Positions 12,785 to 24,659 of a stretch of 60,790 bases of DNA are shown piece by piece (position 1 is the first letter of the stretch; every line of letters begins with the position of its first letter). The notes under the pieces are model-generated. The model saw only the letters and a program-made list of their open reading frames with translations, was not told the DNA's origin and made no database searches. The position numbers and the translations under genes are program-made. The stretch is from Oidiodendron maius Zn. Taxonomy: Eukaryota > Ascomycota > Leotiomycetes > Myxotrichaceae. The DNA lies in assembly GCA_000827325.1 (NCBI GenBank), contig KN832912.1:1-60790 (forward strand). Direction: 5' to 3'.

Positions 12785-13108
12785 CTAGGCCCAGCGCGTT
12801 CCGACGCGTCCTGTATTTCGCTCAGCAAGTAGACGACTAGCTATATCTTCTACACCACAAAGCCTAGGGGGAAACCCTTGAGAATGAAGGTCAAGAATAT
12901 ATTGGAAAATCACTGATTCTTCTAAAATAGTAAGCTTTCGAGATTCGGGTTGAATATCGCGTTGTGATTGTCAACCACTCCGTCGATCAATTAAGGTTGT
13001 ACGTGGGACACTATAGATTTTGGCTGCGCGTCTAGCAGTAAGACTTAGGTCATTTTTAAGGGCTTGGAGGGCAAGGATAATCCTGCTTTTATTAGAATTT
13101 GATTCCAT
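12785..13108 (-). pseudogene. pogo/Fot1-type transposase, N-terminal remnant
   Basis: Reverse strand from an ATG at 13108 reads MESNSNKSRIILALQALKND, then SLTARRAAKIYSVPRTTLIDR and, after a stop, more degraded sequence with ILDLHSQGFPPRLCGVEDIA. This is the psq-type helix-turn-helix plus the start of the CENP-B-type DNA-binding domain found at the N-terminus of Fot1/pogo transposases. In-frame stops interrupt it and the catalytic domain is missing. It is a different copy from the C-terminal remnant at 10.3-11.1 kb (opposite strand). Confidence 0.7.
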
Positions 13109-13473
13109 GCTGCACAGTAGAAAAAAAGTAGTGTAAAGTGTTAAAGAGTAAGAAATTATGGAAAGTGGTCGACTCGCTTGTCTGGTCGGCTCGCGCTATA
13201 CATGCACGTTATCCATCTACTCTTGTTACAATTATGATAAGAGATATATAGTACCACCAGGTACGGCTTCGTATTATTAGTAACAATTACTAGAACAAGT
13301 ATTTGATCTATACTAGGCTGGGGCAAGTGCACCCTAGAATGCTTTAGTACTTCTTAATAGCCCGAATTATTAGTATTATGTTAACTTAAGTACTCTTCCA
13401 TCCTTGTTCCATCACCCATTCTACTTCCCTACCGACTACCTGTTCGACTACTTGATTGATCACCTGTTCTGCC

Positions 13474-15498
13474 ATGGAACCACTTGAAGAGCAGTGAAGC
13501 CCTCCTCCAGCCTCTACTGATATTCTATCTGATTCATGGATATGGCTAATGCTAAGAAAGCAGTAATGGTCTGGATACTCAACTTCAACTCCATTGCCTC
13601 CTATCTACTTGCTCCTTCTATATTCGAGTTGCATGACAAAAGGCTGGTTTCTTCGGTATTATATCCTATACTCCACACGATTGCCCTCCCTCGACACATG
13701 CCAAATTCAAGCAGCATAACTCAGCGTGGTATCTTGCTAGTCTTATACAACGTGATATTACGATTAATCGACACCTTAAGCCAAAGGAGATTCAAGAACG
13801 CACTCAGATATATCATCAGCTTCCACGAGTACCATATATGCCAGCATGGAGAGCAAGGGAACGCCTTAATAATATACTTGATGGGGACGAGGGTACAAGC
13901 TTTGGATTAATACCAGCTTGGAAGGCTCGGGTTGAAGAAGATGATGATACAGGCACATATATTGATATTAAGATATCAGAGAGTGGCCGGTTTGAGGCTA
14001 TATTTGTCATGCTTGGACCAATTAGAGCAACGCTTAGTACTCTACGGCCCTCTTATGCCCTTGATGGTACTCATACTCGATCACGATATAACCTTACACT
14101 TCTTATTGCAGCCGGAATTGATGCAGAAGACCGGATTCTCCCTTTAGCCCGGGCTTTAGTCCCGGTTGAAAACGAGGCTTGGTGGAACTGGTTTTGTGAG
14201 AACTTAGTTGAAGAATTTGAGAGTGATTCATTACCTCAATATATTATTATAGGCGATCGTGATGCTTATCACGCAATCTGTTGCCAGCATATCGCAGAGA
14301 ATATACACAAGAAGTTTGGGAGAGAGTATAAAGCAACTTTCTGGCAAATATCTTGTGCGCAGTCTGAAGATACCTTTAATACAGCTATCCAAAGGAATGC
14401 TCCCCAAGTTAAGAAGTATCTCTTATTAATTGGCTATCAAAATTTCACTTTCTTCGCTTTCCACTCCCTCGATTTGGCCATGATGAATCTAATATTGTGG
14501 AGTCAACTAATTCAGCTTGGCGTGAGATACGGGAGCTTCCTCCCTCATAGCTCCTTAATGGGCTATATCAGTGGACCCTTACGACATTTTTCAAGCGGCA
14601 GCAACTACTACGAGTTCCTGGAATCTTAATCCTTTCAAATATAGCCTATCAAAGCTATAAACACAGAGAGTCTGCTGCACGAGGCTTTCAAGTTTATCCA
14701 TCCTCAGAAACTATATACTTAGTTCCTACATCTCGAAGAGCTGAGTTTATTGTTACCCTACCAGCTGTATGGTCTTTAATTTCCTTACTAGTATAGCACA
14801 AGGGCATTGTACATGTTTTAAGTCTCAGGAGTATATGCGCCTTATTCTCACGCTATCGCTTGTATCCGGCTTTGATCCATGCCTCTGATCTGATCCATTT
14901 TATAAGTGAGAGGTCTTAAAGCGCACATATCCGCTTCCAATTCGACTATTAACTCTTCAAGGACTCCAGCCATTAAAAACGCAAAACGTGGATGTCCAAA
15001 GAGATCTCGAATTCGGACTAACTATATGCTCGATAAACGGATTACCCGTTGTTCAGTATGTCATCAAGCTGGGCAGAGTCGAAGGGTTTGCCCAAATCAA
15101 CCCGTAGAGCACGGAAGAGCTCAAAGAGCATGAGATAAACTAGTTGAAGGAAGTATTAGTCTTAAATAATAGGTAAGATACTATACTAACTATAGTGTAT
15201 AGATAATGAAGCTTCCATATCCTTTCCTGATTAGGATGGCATTTCGGATACTGCATGCGATACTATAACTGTTATTAATGAGGCTAGTCATTCAAATCAA
15301 TCTAATCTAGCTAATCAGAGTGATCAGATAGATGATGAAGTGTGGTTATTTAATTTGGTAAGAACAATGGATATACGATCAGTGGGTTCAGTCAATTCAA
15401 GGGATCAGATAAATCAGGTGGATCAGGTGGTTCAGGATCAGGAGGTTCAAGTACGTCGATATCCATTAAGGAAGCGACAGAGTACTATGGCATTATAG
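13474..15498 (+). pseudogene. Mutator-like (MULE) transposase, degenerate copy 1
   Basis: The region starts with ATG at 13474 (MEPLEEQ, then a stop) and continues in shifting frames. The main open part (13838-14629) carries the MULE domain: ALDGTHTRSRYNLTLLIAAG, then DAEDRILPLARALVPVEN, WWNWFCENL and a conserved IIGDRDAYHAI with catalytic-type Asp. Further on, CSVCHQAGQSRRVC (15045-15090) is a CCHC-type zinc knuckle, usual at the C-terminus of these transposases. A last open stretch to 15498 ends RRYPLRKRQSTMAL and is Gln/Asp-rich. Stops and frameshifts make it non-functional. A diverged partial relative lies at 54.9-55.55 kb. Confidence 0.8.
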
Positions 15499-15566
15499 GC
15501 TACCTAAACTCCAAAACATGATATGATAGCTATCCAAAGGTAGTGCTGTAGCGGATGAACCCGGCA

Positions 15567-16504
15567 CTAATATCTCTCCATCGTCCCTTCCGGAGGGTTG
15601 TACCCCCTCTCATGAACGCGCGAGTAAGTGGATGATGGCGCCAAAAAGCTTAATTCTGCTTCGTTTGCACCCATATTTAAACCCCGTGTAGGTTCTAGGT
15701 GACTTGCCTCTGCATCTGCGGGATTAGGTACACCCGGGGTGCTTGGGAAGCTGAGTGGGTTGTCGTCCAAAAGGGTGGGGGGTCTAGACGCCTTTTGATA
15801 TGCTGGTGCTATCAGGGCTCGGTATTCTCCATCTTCATCTCGAAGGACATTAAACTTTGGGTTTTCTGTCCTTATGTATGCACTAGATGACAATGCTGCT
15901 GAAATAGTATAGAAATCGAGAGCCAAGCCCAATAGGGTTGATGCGCTAAGAGGCATCAGCAGTTGTTAATGATAATGAACCCGAAAAGGGCAGCTTACAG
16001 TGCAATAATTTCGAAGGTGAAAAGTATCTTGTAGAGCCGACACACCATTATACCAGTGGAATTGTTCCACGTCTCAGCACTGCAAGTTGTAGTAAGCGTC
16101 GGTCGTAGGGAATGCGTGAGAGGTCCGAACGAAAGTGCCCAAAATGCGAGAAGAACTCCATTGAAGATGATGGATATTTTCGGAGTCGGAGTTGCTCGAC
16201 TATAAACGCTGATTGCAATAGCTAAGGAGATTGTCGATATGGCGAAAACAATAAGATGCTGTCAAGTTTTTTAGCCGTTTGCAGATCGGTGGGTGGAACC
16301 GCAAAATCTCGAACTATTTGAACTTACCACGATGAAAATCCAAGGGACCGACATATAACTACCCCTCAGCATTGAGACAAAGTACGCCGTGATTCCAAAA
16401 GCCACGAACGAAGCGACCAGTTGAACGATTTTGATTCCGTAGAAAGGCCCTCGCCGGTAGGTCGACGGCGCCATTCTACTCTTAGAGCGATTTGCCCACT
16501 TCAT
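15567..16504 (-). CDS. MARVEL-like four-TM membrane protein
   Basis: Three exons (16328-16504, 15999-16258, 15567-15945; introns 69 and 53 nt, GT-AG, in frame) give about 271 residues. Four hydrophobic segments are visible: IVQLVASFVAFGITAYFVSM; IFIVHLIVFAISTISLAIAI; IIFNGVLLAFWALSFG; and, across the last splice, FTFEIIALASTLLGLALDF. A Cys-bearing loop (TTTCSAETWNNSTGIMVCR) lies between TM3 and TM4. A long polar tail follows. The layout matches fungal MARVEL-domain integral membrane proteins of unknown function. The last exon alone has a start codon, but only the spliced model includes the first three TM segments, so I chose 16504 as the start. Confidence 0.8.
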
Positions 16505-17110
16505 GGCGACGATATAGCCAGAGGATTCAAGATGGAAATGGTTGGGAACTTCGTACGAGGGAAAAAATGTTGAAGAGATGCAAAGACTCCCAAAGGCTCA
16601 CCAGAGGTTGTTGTGATTGCAGATGTGTACCAGGCTGTGTAAGCTGTAGCTCAGCTTCGTGTTTGTTAGTTGGCTGGTGTAAGCACTACGAAATAAGCCC
16701 AGACGCTTAACTCCGTACAAAAATAAGCTGTTCCCACTCTCACATCGACCACACTAGCAGGGATATTGGGATCTGGCGGCATTTGCCATCGCAGGATTGT
16801 TGGGCGTATGATATAGGAGTTTGGATATCGAGGTAATATTTTTGAACTCAACTATCGCCGTATACGCACTGCTTATACTATTGACACCACTGGGGATAGC
16901 GCAAGCACGATGACGGCCGTTTAGACTTTGAGATCCTGTATGTAACTGGACCTTTCTTGATGGTGGATGTGGTAAAGCGTGTCGCCATACGCAAAATTGT
17001 GTTTTCGAAGATGCATTCTTGGAAAGATGCCACGAGGGACTTTTCAACGAGTCGCAGATCGGTCGCGTCGTCATCACCTGACAAGGATATTACCCCGTGC
17101 GGCCGCAACC
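16505..17110. other. Promoter/intergenic region of the MARVEL-like gene
   Basis: No recognisable protein; small ORFs on both strands look random. Confidence 0.4.
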
Positions 17111-17114
17111 TTAC

Positions 17115-17290
17115 TAGAGATGCAAGAGTCTCGGATTGAGAGGTGATTGGGTTTAACTACTCCACACGCGCGAAGTGCGAATAAGGTTACGTGGCAAAGC
17201 GCTAACATGCGTTAGCGTCACTGTAGCTACAATGTTACTAAGCCACAGTCTCGGATCAAGAGATCACTGGCTTAAATGCTCCACAATCGT
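17115..17290 (+). repeat. SUR dispersed repeat, copy 2
   Basis: Has two direct sub-copies of the core (GAGTCTCGGATTGAGAGG at about 17127 and CAGTCTCGGATCAAGAGATC at about 17247, the second running into TGGCTTAAATGC), separated by about 120 bp that include GTGCGAATAAGGTTACGTGG. The same double-core layout occurs at 52.2-52.4 kb. Confidence 0.65.
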
Positions 17291-17917
17291 GTCTAGGCGG
17301 CTCGGGTCAAGTTCCTAAAGAAGACATGTATTCCAATGTTACGAACACGAACCAAGGGCCTGAGGCTCGGTGGGCATTGGCCCACACAGAGAACCCTTCG
17401 GAGCGGCTCGAGAAGGGTCACGTGACATGCACGAGATCTGTGGGTCTCAAGCTTAGAACCACAGATCCAAGGCGGACGAAGGTTCTATATAATCGGCGTA
17501 CATTCCTTAGTAGATAGAAGCTTCGTGCTTAACTCAAATAAAGTATCTCCCTATTACTTTAGTAACTACAGAGTTATCTTACATATTGCTTCTTGACTTG
17601 ACGGCATCCCTGCCTTACCAAACCAACTCAACGACTTACCCAACACCAGGCGTGAGCCATCGTTACATCCAACCCATACGTAAATCGATAAATTTCGCGT
17701 GCAGCCCATGTTATTCGCGAATAGCTTACGCTGCCTGCGACCACAAAGTGGTTGCGAATAGCCTTAGCCATTCACGAACGGCCCTTGGGCGAGCTAGGAG
17801 TGATGTAAGAGTTTGCGCCATTACTAATGAATCGCGTCGCATATCCAACCCGGAACACTAGTTTGATCCACACACCACACCAGTGTCCTAGATTGCCCTA
17901 AAATTGACGAATCCCTT
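17291..17917. other. Region before the mariner remnant, no gene seen
   Basis: No supported gene. It may include the 5' end of the Tc1/mariner element, but I could not identify a terminal inverted repeat. Confidence 0.35.
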
Positions 17918-18785
17918 TTGTCTTTACCTTCTCTAGAGGTCCATGGCCCTAATTCAAATTGGGACACTCCTTCACGCGCAAAAGTACACGTTCTTGCGAA
18001 AATTGGTCTCTCTCAGCATGAGATATCTCGACTTTGCAATATACCTCAACCAACAATCAATCGGATAATTAGGGGTAAATCTTCTCGTCGGAGTAGAAAG
18101 GGCAAGACTTATAAACCTATTATGATCACTAAAAGGGAGATCCGATGCATTATTCGCTTCATTTCAAACAGTTGGGAAGGGCGACGCGCGACCTATCCTC
18201 AAATCAAAACTGCATGCCGTATAGGCGCATCAAGCATGGCAATTCGACGTGCCTTAAAGAAGGCTAGATATCGACGATGTATAGCATGCCCGAGACCTTT
18301 CATTAATGCAAAGGCAGCTAAGAAACGCCTCGCTTTTGCCCGGAAATATAGGTGGTGGGGAACAGCTCAGTGGAAGACCGTAATTTGGTCTGATGAAGCG
18401 ACATTTGAGACCGGAAAGACACATAGGGTTTGGATAACGCGTCGTCCAAATGAAAAGGCATGTCCAACATGTATTAAGTCTATTTATCGGTCTGGAAGAA
18501 CAAGTGTGATGATTTGGGGGGCAATTGGATGGGACTGGAAATCACCCCTTGTTTTCCTGGAAAAGATGCCTGGCAAAAGGGGGTCTGCAGCCAAGTATAC
18601 TTAGAGCAGTGCCTTGAGGCTACTATATTTCCTTGGTATGACTCTTTAAGTCCTACTCAAAAGGAGGAGGTGATTTTTATGGAAGATGGTGCAAAGGTAC
18701 ACAAGGGCAAAGCTAGGCTACCTCGATTGAACAAGGGAATCCGAGGGTTTAATTAGCCACCCTCTTTACCGGACTTAAATCCATA
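17918..18785 (+). pseudogene. Tc1/mariner-type transposase, truncated
   Basis: The N-terminal part has a helix-turn-helix (LSQHEISRLCNIPQPTINRI) followed by a basic linker and a second DNA-binding region. The catalytic domain has WSDEATFETGKTHRVW with the first Asp, and, after a frameshift near 18590, VIFMEDGAKVHKGKA with the second Asp. A broken PPSLPDLNP block holds the third acidic position. Stops interrupt the last block, including one where a Trp (TGG) is expected, a G-to-A change compatible with RIP on the other strand. Similarity stops abruptly after this block, where the small secreted-protein gene on the reverse strand begins to overlap. The element is dead and 3'-truncated. Confidence 0.85.
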
Positions 18786-19033
18786 AGAGCTTCGCACTTA
18801 GGAAAGGCCCGAGCGATTTCATGGGTAGCATCTACGCAAATTTGTTAGTGCTTGGAAGTAGACGGATTGGAGAACTTACCAACTTTACGCACCCAGATGT
18901 CGTTGGAGCCACGGATTTCATGCTCCCGCTTGACAGCGCCAACAACGTTCTTGAAAAAATGCCCGACCGGCTTACCCTCGGTCAGGGCAGCAAAGGAAGC
19001 CGCAGCGAGGAGAATCTTTTTGAAAGCAACCAT
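18749..19033 (-). CDS. Small secreted protein with transposon-derived C-terminus
   Basis: Exon 1 (18880-19033) encodes a signal peptide (MVAFKKILLAAASFAALTEG) and a short basic region with a dibasic site (GAVKR). A 48-nt intron with GTAAGT donor, CACTAAC branch site and TAG acceptor leads to exon 2 (18749-18831), DATHEIARAFPKCEAL followed by a short tail to a stop, 78 residues in all. The last dozen residues lie antisense to the end of the Tc1/mariner transposase, so the original 3' end has been replaced by transposon sequence. Function unknown; the layout resembles secreted effector-like or peptide-precursor genes. Whether it is expressed is unknown. Confidence 0.55.
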
Positions 19034-20700
19034 TCTGGTATATGTGAAACGGACTAGGAGATGGGGAGAATAGGGCTGGGATAGTTTGTAAGCTGAGAGT
19101 CTTGTTGAACTGTGAAGATGGAAGTTGCTGGTGATGAAGATAGAGAGTAGGTAGGCTATGTCGCCCCGTATCTATAGTGCCAAAGAGAGCATCAACTCTG
19201 ATATATTTAGCAATTTAGGATGCACTGTTGTTATATGCTGATACTGGCCATACCACAACAAGAAGTAACCGGATCCTCTTGCGCCTACAGGAATTCTGGC
19301 GCAGCAACCACCTGCTCCTGTTCCCCGAGCGGTTCGTACGATACTGTACGCCCTGGCTGCATTCTCTATGTCGTCATGCGGCAACTATGCCGATCGGTGC
19401 AAGTACAAGTACGGAGGGACAGATCGAACGGATCGCTAGGCGGGGCCGCAAGAGGGGCTGGAAGCGCTCCTTCAATGCTAGGCCTACAGTAAGCCAGGCC
19501 GGCGATTACAGTACTTCGTCCTCTATTGTATTGTAGACAGTGCGGCCAGTAGTATTACGGTTGTAAATACGGCCGTAAAATGAGGCCATTGACACCACCA
19601 CCGTATTCTTGTACGATGTACAAAAACAAGATGATGATGATGCACTTTTACGCCCAAGATAGAGCACGAAGCCCTTAAGATCCGCTAAGCCTGCTCTAGT
19701 AATGTCCAAACTCGCTCGGCTGAGCCTTACACAGTCTGTTCTCTTTAGCGTTCTCTATCCCTCATAATTAGCTTCACTAACCTATCCCAATTTTGAAGCC
19801 TTCGACCAAGGTCTAAGACCACTCTCTTCCATCGCGATTGATGAAAAGTATAACGTCTTATAACCGTCAGAAATAGCTGACCTACCCAAACGCGGGCAAC
19901 CACGCGCGGCAGGTAGAGGGGTTATGCGGGATTGAAATAGGCTGGAATAGATACCGTTAGTTGTTCGAATGTAATGGTGACGGTCGTAACTTGGCGAGCT
20001 CCCGTCGATATACCGGATACCCTGCATCCGTTGCCTTGTGGCAAGCATTGATACAGTACTTTCAGTTCGAGAAGAGGGGCCAGCACCAAACCACCTCCCA
20101 CAAGTCAACACCTGTTTGCTCCTTAAGCCCACTTCAATACCCATTGCCAATGCACTTATATTCCCCGTGAACCGACGCGCGCACCCGTCCTCTCGAGCCG
20201 TATAGAAGGTGTCAACCGTTGCCTCCATTATATGCTGGGCCCCGTGGCTGTGAACCACTTCACGCTACCCTGCCAGATCTCTCCTCACGACAGGGCCGAC
20301 CACGTCTCGCAGGAGTTGCCAAATATACACCCCTAGCCAGGCAGCGTATAGCGCCGTTTCCGCTCCCACTAACCAAAGCTTGGCTTTGCATTTGGTTGAT
20401 TTACCGCATTTTTCATTGGCTGGAATATTATCCCTCTTCCTATTTACAGGTAGGAGAAGCCTCCATTATATGCTCCAGATCTCTAGCTCGGGGACCTGAA
20501 AATTTTAACACATTCATCAATTTTTGGGAAAGGTGTTTCGCTGGAATCGATCCCGGAATACTCTATCGTCGGGGTCGAGTTGGTACGGCGTGCTGGTTCT
20601 GAAGACTCGCTCACCATACTTCCTCTACTAGCCGTACTCGCGTATACACTCGAACCCAGCATCACAGAAGAGCCTCCCCACTCGGTATCTGCACAAGAGC
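19034..20700. other. Unassigned region with weak ORFs
   Basis: Several overlapping ORFs on both strands (for example 19228-19536 forward and 19782-20258 reverse). None shows a family I recognise. The forward ORF is Arg/Leu-rich with LLLRLQ/FWRSNHLLLFPERF-type sequence and could be a transposon fragment, but I cannot support that. Confidence 0.3.
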
Positions 20701-21670
20701 TCACCCACTCCCACGCAATATCAGGACCATTTCCCTCCCCGGCCTCAATGTGTGCGAGATGTCTTGTTGGAGGGAGTGGAGGGGAGGCCCTCCCTCATAT
20801 TCGGTATGGGAATTGGCATAGAGGGGAAGGAGGGCGAGGAGAGTTTTGAAATCGATCGGACGGGCGCAAGTCAGGTACGTGGTTCCGAGGGAGGGCCATA
20901 GCCCTCGAGCCGTGATGAGGTATGTCCATGACGAAGGTGGCCGTTGCCGTAACTAGATAGGCTGCACCGTAAAAGAAATAAAACGAAAGAGTAGCATCCA
21001 AGAACCGGGACTAGGAATGGCTCGCGCCTCCGTGAGAGACATTACAGGAAAAGTCCTTAATCGAGTCGGAGGTGGCGATGGAAGTCGGGATCGGCAGGGA
21101 GAAAGGAACGGAGGCGAAACATGAACCCAATGGGTATCAAGAGGCGGATAAATGACGGACAAGCCGGAGAAAGACTTAGCCAGAGTTGAATAGGTACAAT
21201 GAAGAAGATGAAAGGCAAATTGTTGCACGAAGTAGAAGTGAAGGCAGAAGAAGGTATGTAAAGGTAAAAGGTTGAGGTCAGGCTGGGTCAAGTTGAAGAG
21301 AACGGAGAAGGGAACCAGCGCACGTACTGTCTGGTAACTGCTGGCGCGCGAAGGTTAAGCTATGTATGTGTGGCGGGTAAGGAGGGACCACATGGCCAGG
21401 CAGGCTGGTCAAGGAGCTCTAATTAAAGAGTCATAGCGACTCGAGAGGCCTTGATAGCTTCAACCAAGACCGGGATGGGGGAATTTGTACAGCTCGAACG
21501 GTAGAGCGGAGGGGTAGGGGAAGGCTATGATCTTCGCGAGAGGGTCCAGGCTCAAGGGGAGATGACGGTCGGCCTTTTGTATTTAGTCAAAGCTGACGGG
21601 GTCGGAGTGCAGAAAATCCTCGCCTTTTAAATCTAAAATAGCGAGCCAACGATACGTCTCTAGAGGAGCT
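20701..21670. other. G/A-rich non-coding region
   Basis: Purine-rich with repeated GGAGGG words around 20770-20900. Probably transposon non-coding sequence upstream of the Helitron helicase fragment; no gene seen. Confidence 0.35.
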
Positions 21671-21677
21671 CTTCGAG

Positions 21678-22145
21678 ATGGATGACTTGTACTTCTTGTG
21701 CACAAAGCCTCCAGCGTGTGTTTTATTCCAGCGAGACAATTCAGCGCAAACTAAGTTGGAGGATATTGATGCGAAGATCATCCCAGTCTTCCCATTAGAA
21801 AGGTCTATCACCATCAAAGGGCTCTCCGTGCGAAGGAGACAGGTGCCGATGTGCCCTGCATTTCGCCTAGCAAATTATAAAGTGCAAGGGTCAACACTTA
21901 CGACCGCGGTTCTTGATCTCAAACATGACCCTACGGCTCGAGGACAAGATAGCCATAAGAAATACTGCTCAACATATGTACAGCTATCACGACTCCGATT
22001 ATCAGATGGGCTCCATCTTCTGCAAACTATTGACATGGAAGACCTCCGGTTCAGTCCTGATGATCAACTGCTGATAGAAATGCAAAGGCTGAAGGCAGTT
22101 GAGCGGGAAACAATAGCTGCGTGGGGTGTGTCAACGGTAGTATAA
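21678..22145 (+). pseudogene. Helitron PIF1-like helicase, C-terminal fragment
   Basis: About 155 residues match the C-terminal end of PIF1-type helicases carried by fungal Helitrons: DDLYFLCTKPPACVLFQRDN, then IPVFPLERSITIKG, RRRQVPMCPAFRLANYKVQG (the conserved KxQG helicase motif) and YVQLSRLRLSDGLHLL (motif VI-like). The Rep endonuclease and the N-terminal Walker motifs are absent upstream, so the element is 5'-truncated. The fragment ends in a natural-looking stop and is followed about 150 bp later by a sequence that may be the Helitron 3' terminus. Confidence 0.8.
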
Positions 22146-22298
22146 TTTAACATTTTTCTGTAACGTTCCAATGTTCTCCGTATCCAGTGATCCTTTCATT
22201 CAAACCGTCCACTCCTCTTGTGACGGCATCACGTGACCCCCACCCCCCATTCCACATCACTGCCGTTTGCTACCAACAATGCTAGCTTTCTACGAGCC

Positions 22299-22336
22299 CG
22301 TTTCAGGGCCGCGGCGTGCGGAGCGCGCGTTACCAG
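22299..22336 (+). repeat. Candidate Helitron 3' terminus, copy 1
   Basis: A GC-rich block beginning CCGTTTCAGGGCC and ending GCGCGCGTTACCAGT, with short self-complementary parts (CCGC...GCGG). The same block, with a few transitions, is at about 55959-55997, and flanks differ on both sides. Its position just after the helicase fits a Helitron end, although the expected CTRR-T terminus is not exact (CCAG-T). Confidence 0.45.
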
Positions 22337-23020
22337 TTAGGCACCAGAGGGCTCGATCCACACACACCTAATACTGTAACCTAATAAGGTTAAAACTTAA
22401 AAATAGAGCACATACCAAAGCTGGTCTAGTACAGTCAATCTGGCAGTGCTTTGATCATTGGTGAACCAGGGTAAGTCGTTATCGACAGGGTCCAGCAAGA
22501 GTCTTATCCTCATCAGGCTCGAAATAGCGAGCACATGCCAAATTAAATATAGCAAGATTACGTTGTCATTGCGCTACAGGGGTATGAGCGGGGCTTATCA
22601 GCTGACAGGGTTCAAAGCTTATTTTCACCTCCGTAGTATCCCCTCGTCTGGCAGCGAATAATTAGCCATCAGGCCCATGTAAAAGAGTTTTATATGCTAC
22701 TGCTTTTCCAAGTAAGATGTAAATATGGAGAGAGTGCTTCTAAACCAGGATAAGTTTAGTTTACATCTGGAGACCCTGATAACGCTAGTTATTCGCTGCC
22801 AGGCAAGGGGACACATATTCCAACCGACTAGCCCTAGAGCAAATGCCAAACTCAATCTAGTCACCCTATTGATATACTACTTGGCATTGCCCACCCATAC
22901 GCGTACGAGAACTCGTAACTTGACCAATCAATGAGGGCGGATCTTGTAACGAGATAATCCATCGTGATGCAGCATCCGTGCCTCCATATGCAGCCATCGC
23001 AATCGGCCCTCCACTGTGCC
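22337..23020. other. Unassigned region between transposon remnants
   Basis: No gene recognised. It probably holds parts of the pogo element that continues to the right. Confidence 0.35.
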
Positions 23021-23312
23021 CAAATTTGATCAAGCGCAATAACTTCGACTTGTCAAAGCCGTAGCTGATTGCAAAGCCAATCCGACGGCCAAACAGACCC
23101 GAATTGCCCTCCAATATCGTGTCGCATATGCTACCCTTCGAAGGCGACTTCGAGGAGTATAACCATTGAACCGTGGCGGCCAGAACGCTAGGCTTAATGA
23201 CTCTGAAGATGATGCTTTGAAGAGGTATATGGAGTTCCTCTGTCGGATTGGCATGCCTCCAGATAAAGGAGCCATTGTAAAGGCAGCTAATTTGCTCTTG
23301 GAGGATCGCATA
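23021..23312 (+). pseudogene. pogo-type transposase N-terminal remnant
   Basis: Forward reading with two stops: LVKAVADCKANPTAKQTRIA, then YRVAYATLRRRLRG (psq helix-turn-helix) and ALKRYMEFLCRIGMPPDKGA (start of the CENP-B-type domain). It ends abruptly at about 23305 where LINE sequence begins. Confidence 0.6.
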
Positions 23313-24340
23313 TTGCCCCTCGATGGTGGATACCACCATTCACCTGCATCGACAAGACTCCAGAGGACGCATTCCAACAACATAATACCACGGACCCAAC
23401 GACGATACGAATCTACACCGATGGAAGCGGCATCAATGGCCACGTCGGTACTGCTGCAGTCGCACCAGCACTGCAACTCTAAAGCGTCCGTACAAAGAGG
23501 ACGAAGTATATGGGCACGTCAACGACCTCCACTGTGTATGCAGCAGAGCTCAGAGGGCTAGAGCTGGCGTTCCAGATAGCTCTCAACGTATACGCAACGA
23601 CAAACATCCCCGGCAAATGTACCGTCTTCACCGATAATCAATCCGCTATCCAAGCAATGGCGAACCCCAAATGTCCTTCGGGACAATACATCCTGCCTGA
23701 GGCCATACAAGCACTCGACAAACTCCGAGAGGTCCGGATCCGATGGATTCCAGCGCATGTAGGGGTGCCAGGAAATGAAGCTGCAGACCAAGCAGCGAAA
23801 GAAGCCGCGGGCCATAATCCAAATGAGCGCACGATACCGACACCGCAGCGAGAACCAGAGTCATTGCGAACCTTAACGGCAACCACGAAATCCACCATCC
23901 GTCAGACGATGAGGGACGAATGGGAGAGGTCCTGGGGAAAAGCCAAGCATGGCAGAGAGCTTTTCAAACTCGGCGTCCGGCCAGGAAAAGGGACGCTCTC
24001 CACACATATTGGCACACACAGAGCTATCAGCTCCGTCATCGCACAGATGCGCACCGGAAAGATAGGCCTGCGCGCCTATCTACACTCAATCAACAAGGCC
24101 GACACCGACGAATGCCAATGCGGATTCGGACGCCAGACCGTGCGTCACATCCTTCTCGAATGCCGGAATTGGACAGTGGAAAGACACCAGATGTGGGCAG
24201 GCAAGCATCCATGCGTTGACATCAAGCGCATTCTCTGTAGCTCGACAATGGCAGTACAAGCAGCCAAGATGATCTTCAGGACGGGACTCCTAGGGCAATT
24301 CCAGGCAGTCCCTTCCACAGTACTTCAATACACAGCGTAG
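23305..24340 (+). pseudogene. Tad-type LINE, 3' end with RNase H domain
   Basis: Begins inside the ORF2 linker (PRWWIPPFTCIDKTPEDAF) and runs through an RNase H domain: IRIYTDGSGINGHVGTAAV (catalytic Asp), [12 protein letters not shown] (Glu), [10 protein letters not shown] (Asp) and [19 protein letters not shown] (Asp). A C-terminal Cys/His region [20 protein letters not shown] follows. One in-frame TAA after CTGCAACTC near 23479 would be CAA by family expectation, a CpA-to-TpA change typical of RIP. Reverse transcriptase and endonuclease are missing: a usual 5'-truncated LINE copy, apparently inserted in a pogo element. Confidence 0.85.
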
Positions 24341-24600
24341 ACGAGTGTTAACTGGTATATAGAAGGAGAGGGGGGCCAAGAAAGGCCTGACAAGTGCAGA
24401 GATATAGAACAGCCATTAGAGCTATAAGTGGAGGTGTAACCGCATCGAGGCGGAAGAGGAAGCATTTCTGGGAGGAATAGCCTGTCCTTCGGAAACAAGA
24501 AGTGGGAGTACCTGTATTTATAGTTGTACGCTGCATAGCTGCCACTAGGGCGGCTGGGATAGCCTATGAACAAAGCAAGCAAGCAAGCAAGCAAGCAAGA
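24341..24600 (+). repeat. LINE 3' UTR with AAGC-repeat tail
   Basis: The stretch after the LINE stop is non-coding and ends in about seven copies of AAGC at 24573-24599. A short tandem tail instead of poly(A) is a known style for some LINE clades, so I take this as the 3' end of the element. Confidence 0.55.
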
Positions 24601-24659
24601 TAGATCCAACACCCAGGACTTACCTTCTAGCAGCCTTTGCCCTCTATAGTGATAGGCCA

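Noticed and set aside
12785-16900. CRISPR arrays, tRNA or rRNA genes anywhere in the window
   Set aside because: None found. The only regular tandem array is the intron-unit array; GTTCGA-like words elsewhere lack a cloverleaf context.
16754-17139. Overlapping ORFs of 60-107 codons on both strands
   Set aside because: No domain, signal or splice support; they mirror each other on opposite strands as chance ORFs do.
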